Of a stretch of 64,000 bases of DNA, positions 1 through 8,162 are shown in pieces (positions within the stretch are counted from its first letter, which is position 1; the number at the start of each line of letters is the position of its first letter). The stretch covers positions 2,418,001-2,482,000 of the forward strand of contig NZ_JAGPYQ010000001.1 of assembly GCF_018070025.1 (NCBI RefSeq), in the 5' to 3' direction. The notes below the pieces were generated by a model that saw only the letters and a program-made list of their open reading frames with translations, ran no database searches and was not told the DNA's origin. The translations under genes and the position numbers were made by a program. The DNA comes from Streptomyces liliiviolaceus (GTDB lineage: Bacteria; Actinomycetota; Actinomycetes; Streptomycetales; Streptomycetaceae).

Positions 1-770
1 GTGTACTTGCGGATGATGTCCTTCGGGGTGGGCCCGTAGATCACGTAGTACGTCAGCTGCTGGGTCTCGGCGCTGAACTGGACCCGCGACACCGCCTCCG
101 AGCCGACCTCGAACGACACCCGCCCCGGATGGTCGACGAAGACGCCGTACCCCGCGTCCGTCAGATAGAACGGCACGTTCTTGTACGCCTGTTCGGTGGC
201 CGTGCCCCCGTCGGCGTTCCACATGTCGACGACCTGGCCGTTCTTCACCAGCGGCCCGAACCGCTCGCCCAGCCCGAAGACATGCGTGCCGACGCCAAGG
301 TTCAGCTGCTCGCGCAGGTAGTGGCCGCCGCTGCCGGTGTCGCGCATGATGCCCATGCCCTTGGGGCCGCTGCTGGTGAGGGTGCGGCCGTCGGCGAGGA
401 AGTCCACGTGCCAGGGGCCGGTGCGGCTCACGCGCACCGACAGGGCGCCGGCGGTGAGGGTGGCGGAGTCGTCGTCGTACTCGGCGTGCGCCTGGAACTC
501 CTCCTTGCCGAGCCTGTTCAACTCGAACTGCGGTCCTCTGGGCTCCTCGCCCTCGAAGTGGGTGAACGTGACGCCGATGACGTCGGGCATCGGGGCGTGC
601 GCGCCGATCGTCACGACCGGTCCCTTCAGCAGATCGCCGCGGTGGCGGATGGGCTGGGTCGGCGCGTGGATCTCCAGGGCCCCGGATCCGGCGCTCACGT
701 CGAGGACCTCGACCGGATGGGCGGCCGTCACGCCCTCGCGCAGCAGCCAGTAGCCGTCGGTGAACTTCAC
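1..770 (-). CDS. GH31 family alpha-xylosidase (YicI-like), 3' part outside window
   Basis: About 256 N-terminal residues are visible; the C-terminal catalytic barrel lies beyond base 1. The start MKFTDGYWLL resembles E. coli YicI (MKISDGNWLI), and the visible part is the beta-sandwich N-domain of GH31 enzymes, including FGLGERFGPL. Family role: release of alpha-xylosyl (or alpha-glucosyl) units from the non-reducing end of oligosaccharides; no signal peptide is seen, so it is probably cytoplasmic. GTG at 770 is chosen by similarity to YicI; an in-frame GTG at 776 is possible. It lies 11 bases after the stop of the permease gene, so it is the last gene seen of the operon starting at 3910. Exact substrate is inferred, since the catalytic residues are not visible. 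Confidence 0.85.
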   Translation of the reverse strand, partial: MKFTDGYWLLREGVTAAHPVEVLDVSAGSGALEIHAPTQPIRHRGDLLKGPVVTIGAHAPMPDVIGVTFTHFEGEEPRGPQFELNRLGKEEFQAHAEYDDDSATLTAGALSVRVSRTGPWHVDFLADGRTLTSSGPKGMGIMRDTGSGGHYLREQLNLGVGTHVFGLGERFGPLVKNGQVVDMWNADGGTATEQAYKNVPFYLTDAGYGVFVDHPGRVSFEVGSEAVSRVQFSAETQQLTYYVIYGPTPKDIIRKY

Positions 771-781
771 GCGCACACCCC

Positions 782-1603
782 TTACTTGACGGCACCCACG
801 GCGATGCCGCGGGTGAGCGTCCGCTGGAAGACGAGGAAGAAGACGATGGCGGGCAGGACGCCCAGGAGGGCGGCGGCGTTCGTCATCGTGGCGTCCATCA
901 GGCGCTGGCCCTGGAGGACGCCGAGCGCCACCGACACGGTCTGGTTGTCGTTCGAGATGAGCATGACCAGGGGGAGCAGGAACTCGTTCCAGGTCCAGAT
1001 GAAGAAGAAGACCAGGAGCACGCCGATGGTGGGCCGGCTGACGGGCACCACGATCCGCCAGAGCACCTGCCACTTGTTCGCGCCGTCGATCCGGGCGGCC
1101 TCGATGATCTCGCGCGGGAACTGACCCAGGACCGAGGCGAGCAGATACGTGCCGAACGCGGCCTGGATCACGGTGAAGACGATGATCACGCTCAGCCTGG
1201 TGTCGTACAGGCCGGCTTCCTTGCTCAGGTAGTAGACCGGGTAGACCAGCGCCTCCTGCGGCAGCATGTTCGCCAGCACGAAGAAGGCGAGGACCCAGGT
1301 GCGGCCCTTGATCCGCCCGATGCCGATCGCGTACGCGTTGAGGACGGAGAGGACGACGGCCCCGAGGGCGACGGACCCGCTGATGATCACCGAGTTGACG
1401 AGCTTCTGTCCGAAGTCGACGCGTTCCCAGAAGTCCTTGAGCCCGTCGAGGTAGACGCCCTCGGGCAGGCTCAGCGGGCCGTTCGCCGAGTACTCGGCGG
1501 GCGACTTCACCGCGTTGAGGGTGACGATCAGGAACGGCAGGACCATGAACAGGGCCCCGATGACCAGGGCGAGCAGCACGGGGTAGCGGCGGAGGGCGGT
1601 CAT
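782..1603 (-). CDS. Carbohydrate ABC transporter permease (MalG type)
   Basis: Inner-membrane permease of about 273 residues with some six hydrophobic segments. The EAA loop that docks the ATPase is visible as EAARIDGANKW near the C-terminal half, as in MalG/CUT1 permeases. ATG at 1603 is chosen because AGGAG lies about 9 bases upstream and it gives the normal length; a longer reading would add a hydrophilic N-terminus inside the previous gene. It follows the MalF-type permease gene closely. It works with that permease and the binding protein encoded upstream; no ATPase is in the operon, so a shared MsiK-like ATPase is inferred. Confidence 0.9.
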   Translation of the reverse strand: MTALRRYPVLLALVIGALFMVLPFLIVTLNAVKSPAEYSANGPLSLPEGVYLDGLKDFWERVDFGQKLVNSVIISGSVALGAVVLSVLNAYAIGIGRIKGRTWVLAFFVLANMLPQEALVYPVYYLSKEAGLYDTRLSVIIVFTVIQAAFGTYLLASVLGQFPREIIEAARIDGANKWQVLWRIVVPVSRPTIGVLLVFFFIWTWNEFLLPLVMLISNDNQTVSVALGVLQGQRLMDATMTNAAALLGVLPAIVFFLVFQRTLTRGIAVGAVK

Positions 1604-1631
1604 GAGGCAACTACTCCTCGCTCGGTGCTGC

Positions 1632-2618
1632 TCATCGCACGACTCCCTGTTCGGCGTCCTCGGCACGGGTCTGGAGCTTCAGGCCGACCACGGCGAGCAG
1701 CAGGACGATCACGGTGAGGACGGTGGAGATCGCGGCGCCGTACCCGACCTGCGTCTTCTCGAAGAACGTGGTGAACGAGAAGTACGAGGGCACGTCGGTG
1801 GCCCCGCCGGGGCCGCCCTTGGTGAGCACGTACACCGCGCCGAACACCTTGAGCGCGGCGATCGTGCACCAGAGCAGCACGACGTAGATCTCCGGCCTGA
1901 TCTGCGGCAGCGTGACGTGCCAGAACCGGCGCCACCAGCCGGCGCCGTCCAGTTCGGCGGCCTCGTACAGCTGCGGGTCGACGCGCTGCAGGCCCGCCAT
2001 GAAGATGACCAGCGGGAAGCCGAGCTGCACCCACACCATCACGCCCATGACGCTGTACAGCGCGAGGTCGGGGTCGCCGAGCCAGTCCTGCTGGAGGCTT
2101 CCCAGCCCGACCGCCTTCAGGAGTTCGTTCAGCGAGCCGTTCTCGGGCGCGAGGATCCAGCTCCACACGATGCCCGCGACCGCGATGGGCAGCACCTGCG
2201 GCAGATAGAAGCAGGCCCGCAGCACGGCGGCCGTCCTGCTGCCGAAGTGCTTGCCGACGAAGTCGAACAGGGCGGCGGCCAGGACGAGCCCGAGGACGGT
2301 CGGTACGACCGCCATCGCGACGACCATGAACAGGCTGTGCCGGAACGACGCCCAGAACTCGGCGTCGTCCATCAGCTCCCGGTAGTTGGCGAGCCCGGTC
2401 CACTTCGGGCTGCCGACGCCCTGCCACTCGGTGAAGCTCACGCCCGTGTTCATCAGGAAGGGCACGACGACGATCACGAGGAAGGCGAGGGCGCCGGGAA
2501 GCAGGAAGAGGGCGTAGGAGTCGCGGGGCGGTCGGTCGCCTCTGGCGTTCTTCGCGTGGTGACGCGCTTCGACGACCGCGCTCCTCCGCCCGCCCCGCTC
2601 GTCGACGGTGAACGTCAT
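1632..2618 (-). CDS. Carbohydrate ABC transporter permease (MalF type)
   Basis: A 328-residue membrane protein with six predicted membrane segments after a charged N-terminus. The EAA loop is visible as EAAELDGAGWWRRFWHVTLP, typical of MalF-like CUT1 permeases. The ATG overlaps the stop of the binding-protein gene (ATGA at 2615-2618), so the two are translationally coupled. It forms the heterodimeric channel with the MalG-type permease encoded next. The downstream GH31 enzyme suggests an alpha-linked oligosaccharide such as an isoprimeverose- or maltose-like sugar as substrate; this is inference. Confidence 0.9.
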   Translation of the reverse strand: MTFTVDERGGRRSAVVEARHHAKNARGDRPPRDSYALFLLPGALAFLVIVVVPFLMNTGVSFTEWQGVGSPKWTGLANYRELMDDAEFWASFRHSLFMVVAMAVVPTVLGLVLAAALFDFVGKHFGSRTAAVLRACFYLPQVLPIAVAGIVWSWILAPENGSLNELLKAVGLGSLQQDWLGDPDLALYSVMGVMVWVQLGFPLVIFMAGLQRVDPQLYEAAELDGAGWWRRFWHVTLPQIRPEIYVVLLWCTIAALKVFGAVYVLTKGGPGGATDVPSYFSFTTFFEKTQVGYGAAISTVLTVIVLLLAVVGLKLQTRAEDAEQGVVR

Positions 2619-3910
2619 GGGGCCTGTACGCCCTTGTCGTACGCCGCCTTCACCGCGTCCAGGTAGGCATCCGGCTTCGCGCTCCCGGTGATCAGCTTCT
2701 GGGTCTCGGAGACGAGGACGTCGTAGAAGCCGGGCGCCGGCCAGTCCGGGTAGAACGCCAGGCCGTCACGCTCGGAGAGGGTGTTGAAGTTGGCGATGAG
2801 GCCCTTGGACCGCGGGTCCGTGATGGCGGCGGGGTCGGCGGCCACCGGGACGCCGCCCTTGTTGCCGAGCAGGTTCTGGATCTTCTTCGACATGGTGATG
2901 TCGATGAAGTCGTACGCCAGTTGCTTGTTCTCGGCGCCCTTGGGGACCACCCACAGGTTGCCGCCCGAGCCGAGGGTCAGATTCGAGTCCGGCCACAGGA
3001 ACGTGCCCCAGTCGAACTTGTTCTCCGCGGCGAACCGGCCGAACCACCAGCTGCCGGAGAACAGGATCGGGCTCTTGCCCTGCATGAACGACAGCCCGGC
3101 GTCCTCCGCCTTCGCGCTGGTGGTCTTCTTGCTGATGTAGCCCTTCTTCACCCAGTCCGCGAAGGTCTCGGCGGCGTACGTCCAGGCGGCGTCGTGGAAG
3201 TCCGGCTTCCCCTTGTAGAGCTGGTACGAGTCCACCCAGGCGCGGTCCGCCTTCGACAGCGCGAGCTGGTAGAGGTACTGGTGGGCCACGTACTCGGCGC
3301 CCGCGTTGGCCAGCGGGGTGACGCCCTTGTCGACGAACGTGTCCATGGCCGCGGTCAGTTCGGTGAACGTCTTCGGCTCGGCGATGCCGTACTTCTTGAA
3401 GAGGTCCTTGTTGTAGAACACCATCGTGTACTCGGCGTAGTTGGGTATCCCGAACCACTTGCCGGAGCCCATCACGCCCTTGGCGTCGTACTGGCTGGTG
3501 GTGCGTACGCCCGCGCTCAGCTTCTTGTCCCAGCCGTGCTTCGTCACCTCCGCGGACAGGTCGGTGAGCAGGCCCTGCTGGGAGAGGTGGCCGGCCGTCG
3601 CGTTGCCCTTGTTGTACTCCATGAGGTCGGGGGCGTCATCGGAGTTGAGGACCATCGGGGCGGTCTTCTGGATCTGCTCGAAGCCCTTCTCCTCGAACTT
3701 CACCTTGACGCCGGGGTGGGTCTTCTCGAACTCCTTGATGGCCGCGTTCCAGGCGACCGCCATCGCGCTGTCGGGGCTTTCGTAGTGCCACAGCTTCAGG
3801 GTCTTCCCGTCGGAGGACCCGCTGTCCGAGTCACCGCAGGAGGCCAGCAGCAGGGTGGTGCTCACCACCGCGGCGGCCGCCGCCATCACACGCCTTCGTG
3901 CCGTCAACAT
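2615..3910 (-). CDS. Extracellular sugar-binding lipoprotein of ABC transporter
   Basis: A 431-residue solute-binding protein (SBP_bac family 1). The N-terminus is a lipoprotein signal: MLTARRRV, a hydrophobic stretch, and lipobox LLAS-C25. The mature protein begins KLWHYESPDS, the usual first strand of CUT1 binding proteins, and contains the hinge-type segment MEYNKGNA. ATG at 3910 is preceded by GGAGG about 10 bases upstream; longer readings would displace the signal peptide. It is the first gene of the operon continuing to two permeases and the GH31 enzyme. Two LacI-operator-like palindromes lie 63-102 bases upstream. Confidence 0.92.
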   Translation of the reverse strand: MLTARRRVMAAAAAVVSTTLLLASCGDSDSGSSDGKTLKLWHYESPDSAMAVAWNAAIKEFEKTHPGVKVKFEEKGFEQIQKTAPMVLNSDDAPDLMEYNKGNATAGHLSQQGLLTDLSAEVTKHGWDKKLSAGVRTTSQYDAKGVMGSGKWFGIPNYAEYTMVFYNKDLFKKYGIAEPKTFTELTAAMDTFVDKGVTPLANAGAEYVAHQYLYQLALSKADRAWVDSYQLYKGKPDFHDAAWTYAAETFADWVKKGYISKKTTSAKAEDAGLSFMQGKSPILFSGSWWFGRFAAENKFDWGTFLWPDSNLTLGSGGNLWVVPKGAENKQLAYDFIDITMSKKIQNLLGNKGGVPVAADPAAITDPRSKGLIANFNTLSERDGLAFYPDWPAPGFYDVLVSETQKLITGSAKPDAYLDAVKAAYDKGVQAP

Positions 3911-3972
3911 CCTGTGCCTCCGGGGGAGTCGGACGGGTATCGGAGCATTGCGCTCCGCTTGCGCGGCGCGCA

Positions 3973-3986
3973 TCGAATCGATTCGA
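3973..3986. promoter_or_regulatory. LacI-type operator candidate 1
   Basis: Perfect 14-bp palindrome TCGAATCGATTCGA, 63 bases upstream of the binding-protein start. Its symmetry with a central CG resembles LacI/GalR-family operators. No LacI gene is present in the visible part of the operon. Confidence 0.5.
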
Positions 3987-3992
3987 CGTCGG

Positions 3993-4012
3993 CCGTCGAA
4001 GCGCTTCGACGG
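3993..4012. promoter_or_regulatory. LacI-type operator candidate 2
   Basis: Perfect 20-bp palindrome CCGTCGAAGCGCTTCGACGG. The core CGAAGCGCTTCG is the classic LacI/GalR-family form seen before Streptomyces sugar operons. The centres of this and the other palindrome are about 23 bp apart, roughly two helical turns, so cooperative binding on one DNA face is plausible. Confidence 0.6.
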
Positions 4013-4089
4013 GGAACGTATGTGGGGGCCCGGGGGGAGTCAATGGGGTGCGCGCGAATTGGGGCGGGCGTTCGGTGGGTCGACCGGGG

Positions 4090-4390
4090 TTTGTCGGGTG
4101 CGGGTCGGTGGGGGTTGGCCGCGCCGTTCCCCGCGCCCCTTGAAGCGGCTGCGCCGCAGGGGGTGATTCGTCGGGTGCGGGTCGGTGGGGGCTGGTCGCG
4201 CAGTTCCCCGCGCCCCTGAAAGCGGCTGCGCCGCTCCGGGGCCCCGTCAGGGGCGCGGGGAACGGCGCGAGCAACCGAAGCCGGACGGTCAGGTGGCGGA
4301 CGGCCCGTTTTTTTGGGGGCGCGGGGAACTGCGCGACCAGCCCCCGCCGGGCGGTCAGGTGGCATGCGGCCTGTTTTTGGAGGGCGCTGG
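4090..4390. repeat. Intergenic GC-rich repeat block A
   Basis: This block fills the non-coding gap between the two minus-strand genes and runs into the 3' end of the MFS gene. A unit beginning GTCGGGTGCGGGTCGGTGGGG occurs at 4093 and again at 4170 (77-bp period), each containing GTTCCCCGCGCCCC followed by AAGCGGCTGCGCCGC. The same core appears inverted (GGGGCGCGGGGAAC) near 4252 and 4316. The same family recurs at 31927-32300 and 53120-53260. No gene is seen at 4020-4354; a run of seven T at about 4311 may help termination. Confidence 0.75.
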
Positions 4391-5653
4391 CGACCGCCAA
4401 CGGCGGGCCGTCGCCAGCGCGATAAGCAGCGCCACCGCCGCCGCCCCGACCGGCACCGCGTAACCCGTCGCAGCCGACCCGCGCTCCACCACGACCCCAC
4501 CCACCGCCGCCCCGCAAGCGATCCCGCCCAACAACCCCGTCACCGCCCACGTCATCCCCTCGTTCAGCCGCCCCTCCGGCGTCCGGTGCTGCAGCAGCGT
4601 CATCGCCGTGACCATCGTCGGCGCCGTCGCCATCCCCGCGATCAGCAGCGCGAGCCCCAGCGTCACCAGACCGCCCCCGCTCCCGAGCGTCGCCGCCAAC
4701 AGCGGCAGGCACATCAGCGGAGCCATCGCGCCCACACTGAGCAGGAACCGCCGTTCCACCGCCCCGCCCGGCCGCAGCACCCCGTACAGCAGCCCCGCCG
4801 CACACGACCCGGCCGCCTGCAGGGCGAGTACCACCCCGGCCGCCGCCCGGTGCCCCTGTGCGTCCGCGAACGCGATCGTCACCACCTCCATCGACCCGAA
4901 CACCGCGCCCGTGGCGAGGAATCCGATCAGCAGCGGCGGGATGCCCGGCGCTCGGAGCGGGGACGAGGAACCGGTGCCCGTACGGCCCCGCGCGGGCGGT
5001 TCCGTCGAGCGCTGGGCGCTGAACACCAGCACGCCGGTCAGCAGCAGGACGACCGCGACGAGCGTGCCCGCCTCCGGGAACAGCGCCCCGCACAGCAGCG
5101 CGGCCAGCACCGGCCCGAACATGAAGCACAACTCGTCCACGGCCTGCTCGAAGGAGTTCGCGGTGTGCAGCCGGACCGGGTCCCCTTCGAGGAGGTGAGC
5201 CCAGCGCGCCCGCGACATGCCTCCCGTGTTGGGCGTGGTCGCCGTGGCCGCGTACGCCGCGAACAGCGTCCAGTCGGGCGCCCCGAGGCGGACGCACAGC
5301 AGCAGCGCGAGCGAGCCGAGCGCGGCGACCGCGGTCGCGGGAACGGCGATCCGGGCCTGCCCGTGCCGGTCGACGAGCCGCGCCGTCCAGGGTCCGACGA
5401 CCGCCGTCGCCGCCAGACCGGTCGCGGTGACGGCACCCGCGAGCGCGTACGAACCCCGCGTCCCCGCGATCATGATCACGGCACTCACGCTGAACATCCC
5501 CATGGGGAGCCGGGCGATCAGATTCCCGATCGTGAACGCCCGCGTACCAGGAATGGCGAAAAGTCGACGATAGGGATTCCGCGAGGGAGAGGGGGAGGGG
5601 GAGGGAGGAGGGGTGGGGGACGGAGAGCGCTGCGAGGGCGGGCTGGGCGGCAT
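4355..5653 (-). CDS. MFS transporter
   Basis: A 432-residue major facilitator protein with about twelve hydrophobic segments. The first membrane helix contains the pattern GNLIARLPMGMF and the cytoplasmic loop after helix 2 has GPWTARLVDRHGQARIAVP, a form of the MFS motif A. The first 25 residues are Ser/Pro-rich and may be untranslated if a downstream start is used, but I see no better start. It is divergent from the LysR gene at 5737, which probably regulates it. Substrate unknown; sugar-efflux or drug exporters of Streptomyces look similar. Confidence 0.85.
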   Translation of the reverse strand: MPPSPPSQRSPSPTPPPSPSPSPSRNPYRRLFAIPGTRAFTIGNLIARLPMGMFSVSAVIMIAGTRGSYALAGAVTATGLAATAVVGPWTARLVDRHGQARIAVPATAVAALGSLALLLCVRLGAPDWTLFAAYAATATTPNTGGMSRARWAHLLEGDPVRLHTANSFEQAVDELCFMFGPVLAALLCGALFPEAGTLVAVVLLLTGVLVFSAQRSTEPPARGRTGTGSSSPLRAPGIPPLLIGFLATGAVFGSMEVVTIAFADAQGHRAAAGVVLALQAAGSCAAGLLYGVLRPGGAVERRFLLSVGAMAPLMCLPLLAATLGSGGGLVTLGLALLIAGMATAPTMVTAMTLLQHRTPEGRLNEGMTWAVTGLLGGIACGAAVGGVVVERGSAATGYAVPVGAAAVALLIALATARRWRSPAPSKNRPHAT

Positions 5654-5736
5654 GGATCAACGTTCGCCCGCCCCTCCGCACGCGGTCCAACACCTCTTCC
5701 GTACCGATTCACGCACCCACGTTGTAAGTTCACCCG

Positions 5737-6735
5737 ATGCCCGCCCATCCCTCCCACCTGGACCCCCGCCTGCTGCGCGCCTTCCTCGCTGTCGCCGAGG
5801 ACCTGCACTTCACGCGCGCGGCCGCCCGCCTGTACGTCGCCCAGCAGGCCCTCAGCCGTGACATCCGGCGCCTGGAACGGGAGCTGGGCGCCGACCTCTT
5901 CGTACGCACCACCCGGCAGGTGACGCTCACCCCCGACGGCGAGCGGCTGCTGCCCCACGCGCGGCGGGCCCTGGAGGCGCAGGACGACCTGCTCGCGGCT
6001 TTCGGGCGGACGGGCCCGTACGGCGGGGCGGGTGCCGAGCGCCCCCTGCTCGTGGACGTGAACAGTCCGGGGCTCGTCTCCGGGCGGATCCTGGACCTCG
6101 CTCGCGAACTGGCCCCCGACTGCGAGCTCATGGCCCGCTTCGAGAGCGGCCTCACCGGCGCGGCGACCGAGCTGCTGGCCGGCCGGCTCGACGCGTCCTT
6201 CGGCCGTTTCGCGGGCCTCGATCCGGCCGTGCGCGCCCGCCTGGAGCAGCAGCCCGTGCGGTACGAGCGGATGGCCGTCGTCCTGCCCGAGGGTCATCGG
6301 CTGGCCGCGCTGGACGCCGTACCGCTCGACGCCCTGGCGGGGGAGCGGGTGTACGCGGGTGCCGGGAACCCCCGGACGCTTGAATGGACCGACCTGGCCC
6401 GTCAGCTTTTCGAGGGACGCGGGATCGAGGTGGCCCCGCCCGCGCCGCTCGCCGTCGGTACCGAGGAGTTCCGAAGGATCATGGCCAAGACGCGAACACC
6501 TGTTCTGGCGGTGGTGGACTTTCCGGCCATGCCCGGTTCAGCGCTTCGCCCCCTGATCGACCCTGTCCCGTTGTCGCCGGTGTCTTTGGTGTGGCGGAAG
6601 GGACTGGTGCATCGTGGAGTTGCGGCATTGAGGGCTGCGGCGGCACGGCTCGCCGCGGACGAGGCGTGGCTGGAGCGTCCTTCCGAGGGTTGGATTCCGG
6701 CCACAGATACACGCATCATGATGAGTCGGATCTGA
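5737..6735 (+). CDS. LysR family transcriptional regulator
   Basis: A 332-residue regulator. Residues about 7-66 form the LysR winged helix-turn-helix (LRAFLAVAEDLHFTRAA, then QQALSRDIRRLERELGADLF). From about residue 95 it reads as the two-lobed effector-binding domain. It is divergent from the MFS exporter with 83 bases between the starts, the usual arrangement for LysR control of a neighbouring transporter. Effector unknown. The C-terminus runs about 20-30 residues longer than an average LysR protein. Confidence 0.9.
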   Translation: MPAHPSHLDPRLLRAFLAVAEDLHFTRAAARLYVAQQALSRDIRRLERELGADLFVRTTRQVTLTPDGERLLPHARRALEAQDDLLAAFGRTGPYGGAGAERPLLVDVNSPGLVSGRILDLARELAPDCELMARFESGLTGAATELLAGRLDASFGRFAGLDPAVRARLEQQPVRYERMAVVLPEGHRLAALDAVPLDALAGERVYAGAGNPRTLEWTDLARQLFEGRGIEVAPPAPLAVGTEEFRRIMAKTRTPVLAVVDFPAMPGSALRPLIDPVPLSPVSLVWRKGLVHRGVAALRAAAARLAADEAWLERPSEGWIPATDTRIMMSRI

Positions 6736-6890
6736 CACAGAACCCTCACTCATGGCTACGTGCGATACATTCGTGGCCCGGGTGCAGTGTGATAAAGGGG
6801 GCGCTGGGACCGGGTGGGGGTCCGGTTCCGGACGACGACGTGCGAGTATCCGGGTCGCACGCGCCACCCCAGAACGATTCCCGTGGGGGG

Positions 6891-8162
6891 ATGTACGTGC
6901 GCGTGAAAAGTTGGCCAGAAGACGCTCAACCGGGTCGGAATGATTCCGATCAGCCTGGTACCGGCGGTGACAGCCGCTCGGCCGGGGACGAGGCCGACCG
7001 GGCGCTTCGAAATGGTCCTGATCAGCCCTTCCGTAACGGTTCCGGCCATGCCGGCGCCATGGACGCGACCGAGATAATGGGCGGGCCGGGGGTGTCCGGC
7101 GTGTCCGGTGCGTCCGGTGCGCCGGGCCCGTCCGACAGCTGGTTCCGTCGTGAGGCCGCCGCGGCGGTGCCGCGGCAGCGGGACGACGGCCAGGACGTCG
7201 ACCGCTTCGCCAAGAACGCCAAGGGCGCCGACAGCGCCCAGAACCAGGACACCGTCCTGTTCCCCGGCACCCAGGACACCGCCCGCTTCCCCGGGAGCGG
7301 GCACACCGACCGCTTCCCCGGAAGCGCGGTGGCCGACCCGGCAGCCGCGCCCGCGGCCGACTCCGCAGCCGGTACCGCAGCCGGTACCGCAGCCGGTCCC
7401 GCCGTCGGCCACGACACCTGGCAGGAGTCCGAGCACCCCGAGCACACCCATGACCCGCACGAGGTCACGGTCCAGCTCGACGGTGTGGGACGGCAGCTGG
7501 AGGACTGGCTCGTCCAGCAGGCCAAGGGTGCCCCCAGCACCCAGGACGGCTCGGACGGTCCGGTCTTCGTCGACGAGACGGGCCGCCGCAGCCGCAGATA
7601 CCGCCGGATAGGCATGGCGGTGGGCCTGGCCTGCGCGGTCTACGCGGTGGCCATCCTCATCACCCTCATATCCGGTAACTCGGACGCCCCCTGGCTGCCC
7701 ATCAAGGAGCAGCAGGAGGACGCACCGGCCGGCCAGGTCGAGACCTCGCCGCAGCCCACCGACTCCGCCGGCCCGTCCGGCTCCGCGAGCGCCTCGCCCG
7801 AGGCGAGCGTCTCCGGCACCGAAGGCACGACGCCGTCACCCGGCGCCAGCCTCTCGGCCGATGCCTCGGCCAGCGCGAAGGCGCCCGACACCTCGGCCGA
7901 CCCCAAGCCCTCCGCCAGCACCACCAAGCCGGGCACGGGCAGCAACAACTCCGCCGACCCCGGGGCGGACCCCACCGACGAAGTCCCCGCGTCACCGGAC
8001 CCCGATCCGGAACCGACCGACACCGGCGTCACGGACGGCCCCACCACCGAGGCCCCCGCCGGAAGCGGCACCAACGACGTTGCCGACGCCCCGCTCACGG
8101 CGGTGCCGACTCCCATCGAGCCGAGCCCCCCGACCCCGTCCTCCCCGGAGAACATCCTCTGA
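6891..8162 (+). CDS. matA: MatA-like single-pass membrane protein of aggregation locus
   Basis: About 423 residues. Residues 1-235 are hydrophilic and Gly/Asp-rich (cytoplasmic), residues about 240-262 form one membrane segment (MAVGLACAVYAVAILITLI), and the last ~160 residues are Pro/Ser/Thr-rich and presumably outside the cell. ATG at 6891 follows a GGGGGG run. The stop overlaps the start of the deacetylase/glycosyltransferase gene by one base. The symbol is inferred from position before the MatB-type gene, as in the Streptomyces mat locus for mycelial pelleting; the sequence itself has no enzymatic motif. A low-complexity stretch of repeated GTAA-type units lies near residues 160-170. Confidence 0.75.
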   Translation: MYVRVKSWPEDAQPGRNDSDQPGTGGDSRSAGDEADRALRNGPDQPFRNGSGHAGAMDATEIMGGPGVSGVSGASGAPGPSDSWFRREAAAAVPRQRDDGQDVDRFAKNAKGADSAQNQDTVLFPGTQDTARFPGSGHTDRFPGSAVADPAAAPAADSAAGTAAGTAAGPAVGHDTWQESEHPEHTHDPHEVTVQLDGVGRQLEDWLVQQAKGAPSTQDGSDGPVFVDETGRRSRRYRRIGMAVGLACAVYAVAILITLISGNSDAPWLPIKEQQEDAPAGQVETSPQPTDSAGPSGSASASPEASVSGTEGTTPSPGASLSADASASAKAPDTSADPKPSASTTKPGTGSNNSADPGADPTDEVPASPDPDPEPTDTGVTDGPTTEAPAGSGTNDVADAPLTAVPTPIEPSPPTPSSPENIL

